NCBI GenBank assembly: GCA_937951485.1
Contig: CALEDJ010000033.1
Coordinates: 1 to 58,447 of the forward strand
Source of the DNA: an uncultured bacterium
Lineage (GTDB): Bacteria; Hydrogenedentota; Hydrogenedentia; Hydrogenedentales; CAILVY01
Length of the DNA: 58,447 bases
Direction: 5' to 3'
Shown: one piece after another, positions 54,845-58,447 of the stretch
Layout: every line of letters begins with the position of its first letter
Numbering within the stretch: position 1 is the first letter of the stretch
Translations under genes and position numbers: made by a program
The notes under the pieces: model-generated
Seen by the model: only the letters and a program-made list of their open reading frames with translations
Databases searched by the model: none
What the model was told of the DNA's origin: nothing

Positions 54845-56251
54845 GTGATTAGAAGCAAGAGCGTCTTTGCGCTGTTTTTCGGAAACCGGGGTTTTTTCCC
54901 TGCGTCGCTGCAGACGGCGGCGCGCGCCGAACTTTCCGAAACCCTCAAGCAACTCGGCCACAAGACGCTGACGCTGGATGCCGGCGCGACGCGGAACGGC
55001 GCAGTGGAAACCCCGGAAGAAGGGGAAAAATACGCGCGTTTTCTCAGGAAAAACACCGGCAAATACGACGGGGTGATCCTCTGTCTCCCGAATTTCGGCG
55101 ATGAAAACGGCGCAGTGGCCGCGCTGGCCGACGCGGGCGTCCCCATCCTGATTCAGGCGTATCCCGACGAGTTGGACAAAATGGACCCGGCGCGACGGCG
55201 CGACGCGTTTTGCGGCAAACTCTCGATCATGGATGTGTTCTGTCAACACGGCGTATCCTTCACCGCCCTTGCGCCCCACACGGCCCATCCGCGCAGCGAC
55301 GCCTTCGCGCGCCATGTGGACTATTTCGACCGCCTGTGCCGCGTGGTCAAGGCGATGCGCCGGATGCGGGTGGGCGCAGTGGGCGCGCGCACCACCGCAT
55401 TCAAGACGGTGCGCATTGACGAAGTCGCCTTGCAAAGGCACGGCATCACGACGGAAACACTGGACATGTCGGACGTTTTCGCGCGAATGCGGGCGGTCAA
55501 ACCTTCCGAGACGCGCGCACGGGAAAAGGCGAAGCGGCTCCGCGCCTATGCCCGCTGGAATGACGTCCCAAAGAAGGCCTTTGAGAATATTGTCGCCTTG
55601 GGAGTGGTGCTGGACGGTATTGTCGAGGAACTCAGACTGGATGCGGTCGCCGTGCGTTGCTGGCTGGAACTGCAGAAGGAATTCGGCGTGTCGTGCTGCG
55701 TGCTGCTCAGCGAGATGAACGACCGCGGCTGCATGGCGGCATGTGAAGTGGACGTGGGCAGCGCCGTGGCCATGCACGCCCTGAGTCATGCCTCCGGCGA
55801 AACGGCGGCCTGCCTTGACTGGAACAACAATTACGATGACATCGAAGACAAGTGCATCCTCTTCCACTGCGGGCCGACGCCGCAGGCGATGATGTCGGCC
55901 AAAGGCCGGGTGGCTGATCATGCGATTCTCGAAAATGCCGTCGGTAAAGGCTGCTCGTATGGTTGCAACACGGGCCGGATCGCACCCGCGCCATTCACTT
56001 TCGGCAACCTGACCACAAGCGGGGGACGTCTGCGTCTATACCTCGGTGAAGGCCGCTTCACCGAAGACCCGATACCGCCGGAATTCTTCGGATGCGCCGG
56101 CGTGGCCGAGATTCCCAACCTTCAGGAGGCGCTGCTGCACATCGGCTGCGCCGGACACCGCCACCACGTCGCGGTCACGCCCGGACATGTGGCCGCACCC
56201 GCGCGCGAAGCACTGGAAAAATACCTGCGCTACGAGGTGACCGTGCTGTGA
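54845..56251 (+). CDS. L-fucose/L-arabinose isomerase-family sugar isomerase
   Basis: The 468-residue cytoplasmic protein has the fucose/arabinose isomerase layout. The N-terminal region includes GVILCLPNFGDENGAVAAL and PILIQAYPDELDKM. The middle has RVGAVGARTTAFKTVRIDEV. The C-terminal catalytic domain includes LLSEMNDRGCMAACEVDVGS, LDWNNNYDDIEDKCILFHCG and HIGCAGHRHHVAVTPGHV, where metal-binding Glu, Asp and His are expected. It should interconvert an aldose and a ketose. The start codon is GTG, with GGGAGTGAGG upstream. It overlaps the kinase by four bases (GTGA). No signal peptide, in contrast to the paralogue at 14424-15950. Confidence 0.88.
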   Translation: MIRSKSVFALFFGNRGFFPASLQTAARAELSETLKQLGHKTLTLDAGATRNGAVETPEEGEKYARFLRKNTGKYDGVILCLPNFGDENGAVAALADAGVPILIQAYPDELDKMDPARRRDAFCGKLSIMDVFCQHGVSFTALAPHTAHPRSDAFARHVDYFDRLCRVVKAMRRMRVGAVGARTTAFKTVRIDEVALQRHGITTETLDMSDVFARMRAVKPSETRAREKAKRLRAYARWNDVPKKAFENIVALGVVLDGIVEELRLDAVAVRCWLELQKEFGVSCCVLLSEMNDRGCMAACEVDVGSAVAMHALSHASGETAACLDWNNNYDDIEDKCILFHCGPTPQAMMSAKGRVADHAILENAVGKGCSYGCNTGRIAPAPFTFGNLTTSGGRLRLYLGEGRFTEDPIPPEFFGCAGVAEIPNLQEALLHIGCAGHRHHVAVTPGHVAAPAREALEKYLRYEVTVL

Positions 56252-57753
56252 GCCTGCTGGGGATAGACGTCGGCACCACCGGCTGCAAAACCGCCGCCTA
56301 TGCCGCGTCGGGCGCATGCCTGGCATCCGCTTACCGCGAATATCCCACGCTGCATCCCCGGCCGGGCTGGGCGGAACTGAACAGCCGCCTCGTGTTGGCG
56401 CGGGTGTGGGAATGCATTGCAGAAACGGCCGTGGCCACACGCCAGGACCCCATCACCGCGCTGTGCATCAGTTCGATGGGCGAAGCGATGACACCGGTAA
56501 GCGCCGACCGCAGAATCCTCGGCAACAGCATCCTGCACATTGACCCGCGCGGCGGAGAACACGCCCGGCGCATGGCGGACGACCTGGGCCGGGCGGCTGT
56601 CTATGCCATCAATCCCAACATCATCGGCCCCAACTATTCCATGCCCAAACTGCTGTGGCTTCGGGAAAACGAACCGGAACTATACCGGAACACGTGGAAA
56701 TTCCTCCTCTGGGGCGATCTGGTTGCGTTCATGCTCGGCGGGGAACCCCTGACCAGTTTCGCGCTCGCAAACCGCACCCTCCTCTTCGACATCCGCCGCG
56801 AGTGCTGGTCAGAGACACTGCTGCAATGGGCGGAAATCCCGCCGGATTTGCTGCCGCTCCCTGTCGCCAGCGGCACAATCGCCGGAACGGTGCGCAGGGA
56901 TGCCGCGGAGAAACTGGGGCTTTCGCCGGGGGTCAAAATTATTGTCGGCGCACACGATCAGTGTTGCAACGCGCTCGGCGCGGGCATCCACAACGCCGGC
57001 AAAGCCTGCTACGGCATGGGCACCGTCGCCTGCATCACCCCCGCTTACGATCACCTCCCGCCGGCGGATGCCATGCTCGCCTGCGGCCTCAACGTGGAAC
57101 ACCACGTCCTTCCCGGCATCTACCTCTCGTTCATCTACAATCAGAGCGGTGCGCTCGTGCGATGGTTCCGCGACACCTTCGCCCGGACCGACGCGGCGCA
57201 GACCCCGGACGGCGAAGACATCTACGATATTCTTATGGCGGAGATGCCCGCCGAACCCACGCGCCTGCTCGCCCTCCCCCACTTCGAGATGACCGGCACA
57301 CCGCATTTCATCGCGGACTCGGCGGGGGTCCTGGCCGGCCTTCACACGCATACCACCCGCGGCGAGATACTCAAGGCCATTATCGAGGGTGCGGCCTTCT
57401 ATTTCCTGGAATCCCTCAACGCCGTCAAGGCGCTGGGCATAGACACCTCGGAATTCATCGCGACCGGCGGCGGCGCCAAATCCTCAGCGTGGCTCCAGAT
57501 TCTGGCCGACATCTACAGCGTGCCCTTTGTCCGGCCCCGAATCACCGAATGCGGCACACTGGGAGCGGCCATGATCGCCGGTCTGGGCACTGGCTGCTTC
57601 GCCGACGCCGCCGAAAGCGTCGCGCAGTGCGTACAACGCGACCGCGTTTTTGAACCCAATCCCCGGCGCAGCGCCCTGTATCGTGAACACTACGCCCGCT
57701 ACCAGCGTCTTTATCCCGCCCTCAAAGACCTGCTCGCCGAACTTGAACAATAG
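56248..57753 (+). CDS. FGGY-family carbohydrate kinase
   Basis: The 501-residue kinase has SLLGIDVGTTGCKT at the N-terminus, the catalytic base Asp237 in VGAHDQCCNALG, and ATGGGAKSSAWLQILADI in the C-terminal domain. It is closest in style to xylulokinase/glycerol-kinase-like proteins of broad substrate range. It starts at a GTG that overlaps the isomerase stop by four bases (56248-56251), so translation is coupled. With the isomerase and aldolase it forms an isomerise-phosphorylate-cleave pathway as for fucose, rhamnose or tagatose-type sugars, but the exact sugar is not evident. Confidence 0.93.
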   Translation: MSLLGIDVGTTGCKTAAYAASGACLASAYREYPTLHPRPGWAELNSRLVLARVWECIAETAVATRQDPITALCISSMGEAMTPVSADRRILGNSILHIDPRGGEHARRMADDLGRAAVYAINPNIIGPNYSMPKLLWLRENEPELYRNTWKFLLWGDLVAFMLGGEPLTSFALANRTLLFDIRRECWSETLLQWAEIPPDLLPLPVASGTIAGTVRRDAAEKLGLSPGVKIIVGAHDQCCNALGAGIHNAGKACYGMGTVACITPAYDHLPPADAMLACGLNVEHHVLPGIYLSFIYNQSGALVRWFRDTFARTDAAQTPDGEDIYDILMAEMPAEPTRLLALPHFEMTGTPHFIADSAGVLAGLHTHTTRGEILKAIIEGAAFYFLESLNAVKALGIDTSEFIATGGGAKSSAWLQILADIYSVPFVRPRITECGTLGAAMIAGLGTGCFADAAESVAQCVQRDRVFEPNPRRSALYREHYARYQRLYPALKDLLAELEQ

Positions 57754-57833
57754 CCCGTTGGCCCACGGACGATACATCTCATCATCTCGAACATTTCGTC
57801 GGGACACCGCTGTTCCCGCTATCCTGTGCAAAG

Positions 57834-57862
57834 TTGACTTTCTCCAGACTTCGGGCTAGAAT
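57834..57862 (+). promoter_or_regulatory. Promoter of tRNA-Phe
   Basis: TTGACT (57834-57839) and TAGAAT (57857-57862) are separated by exactly 17 bases and lie 12 bases before the mature tRNA 5' end. This is a strong sigma70-type arrangement. Confidence 0.85.
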
Positions 57863-57873
57863 ACACTTCAGGT

Positions 57874-57949
<76 letters not shown>

Positions 57950-58070
57950 TATTTCCTTCAAAGAACCCCTTATTTTTCAAAGTTTTTTTGTGCGCCTCCC
58001 CCTTTCGCGTTGTCACTGGCAATACCGCCATGAATTGCCCCATTTTGCCCACTTGCCCTGTCAAGCCATT

Positions 58071-58130
58071 TGTGGATCTTACCCGTGGGGGATCGTCGCG
58101 ACATTTGCGATCTTACCCTTGGGAGGCTTT
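58071..58130 (-). mobile_element. Insertion-sequence end with repeated GATCTTACCC motif
   Basis: TGTGGATCTTACCCGTGGG is followed by a second GATCTTACCC-TTGGG copy at 58108-58122, a direct repeat typical of transposase-binding sites at IS ends. The segment lies outside the stop of the partial transposase gene, and a related piece occurs at 7130-7190. The exact IS boundary cannot be fixed because the other end is outside the window. Confidence 0.5.
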
Positions 58131-58202
58131 GGTTTTGGTATGAGATGTCTCCTGGCACACCCTTCCCGAAACAGGAACGTACTATTGTTATAATACCGTA
58201 TT

Positions 58203-58447
58203 TTATTGGCGAGCCGTTTCTTGCCGAAGGGCGGCAATCACGGCCGGTTTTTTCTCGATGGCCACGCTGAGCGCAAAGGGGTCCGTCTGCTCTCGTAAGA
58301 CCACAAGCCGTCGCACCGCGGGCGGAAGGTCTTCAAGGGCGCGGCCGGCCATGAGGCGGTCCAGGGGCGTCTGGGCGTCGTCGTAGCGGCGCCGCAAGCC
58401 CGCGCCTACGCGCTCTTTGGCGCGCAGTTTCACGGAAGGCTGGTACA
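58203..58447 (-). mobile_element. Integrase-type transposase, C-terminal part
   Basis: The minus-strand frame enters from the right edge and encodes about 80 residues: YQPSVKLRAKERVGAGLRRR, then YDDAQTPLDRLM and a helical tail ending ALRQETARQ. The phrase QPSxKLxxKxRxGxxxxxRYDxxxTPxxR is typical of the C-terminal region of IS481-like/rve-domain transposases, just after the DDE integrase core. No catalytic residues are in view because the N-terminal part lies beyond 58447. Confidence 0.75.

Overview
The window is a gene-dense bacterial chromosome segment, GC-rich apart from a few AT-rich spacers. It encodes many exported enzymes: Tat-signal Gfo/Idh/MocA oxidoreductases, two HzsA-like beta-propeller proteins ending in CxxCH haem motifs, an N-methylated prepilin of the H-X9-DG type, a DUF2961/GH172 protein, a GH116 enzyme, a BNR sialidase-like protein and PQQ-type propellers. 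This set is typical of Planctomycetota and relatives (PVC group, Lentisphaerota, Candidatus Hydrogenedentota). The assignment is an inference from gene content, since there is no rRNA in the window.

Layout. 1-4.5 kb: the 3' part of a Dpp/Opp-type ABC importer operon (binding protein, two permeases, two ATPases). 4.6-21.7 kb: individually transcribed, mostly secreted genes: a beta-helix protein with a CBM6-like insert, two glycoside-hydrolase-like proteins, a PhoD-like phosphatase, a redoxin-sialidase fusion, two Tat-exported Gfo/Idh/MocA proteins, a Tat-exported L-fucose-isomerase-like protein and a PQQ-propeller protein. 21.7-28.6 kb: an intergenic mosaic of dispersed repeats, a HIT protein, a tandem alpha/beta-hydrolase, the first HzsA-like protein, and a second repeat copy abutting an SGNH-hydrolase remnant. 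28.6-36.4 kb: cell-wall amidase, PP2C phosphatase, ketol-acid reductoisomerase, a broken HicB-like antitoxin gene, a GATase-HAD operon and a small secreted NTF2-like protein. 36.7-45.5 kb: the second HzsA-like protein, YgiQ radical SAM protein, a surface-domain remnant, an amidohydrolase overlapping tail-to-tail with a LacI regulator, an AT-rich control region, and a prepilin. 45.8-53.7 kb: GH172, a third repeat copy, an esterase translationally coupled to a GH116 glucosylceramidase-like enzyme, and a TPR-like secreted protein with a strong terminator. 53.8-57.8 kb: an aldolase-isomerase-kinase sugar operon. 57.8-58.4 kb: tRNA-Phe(GAA) with a good promoter, then the end of an insertion sequence whose integrase-type transposase runs off the window.

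Together the genes describe a glycan-degrading lifestyle. Exported hydrolases, esterases and periplasmic redox/isomerase enzymes would trim polysaccharides, the ABC importer would take up fragments, and the terminal operon would convert an aldose to a ketose, phosphorylate it and split it. No CRISPR array, prophage or rRNA operon was seen. The best leads are the redoxin-sialidase lipoprotein fusion, the Tat-exported isomerase facing a Tat-exported oxidoreductase, the sugar operon of unknown substrate, the paired HzsA-like dihaem proteins, and the modular dispersed repeat.
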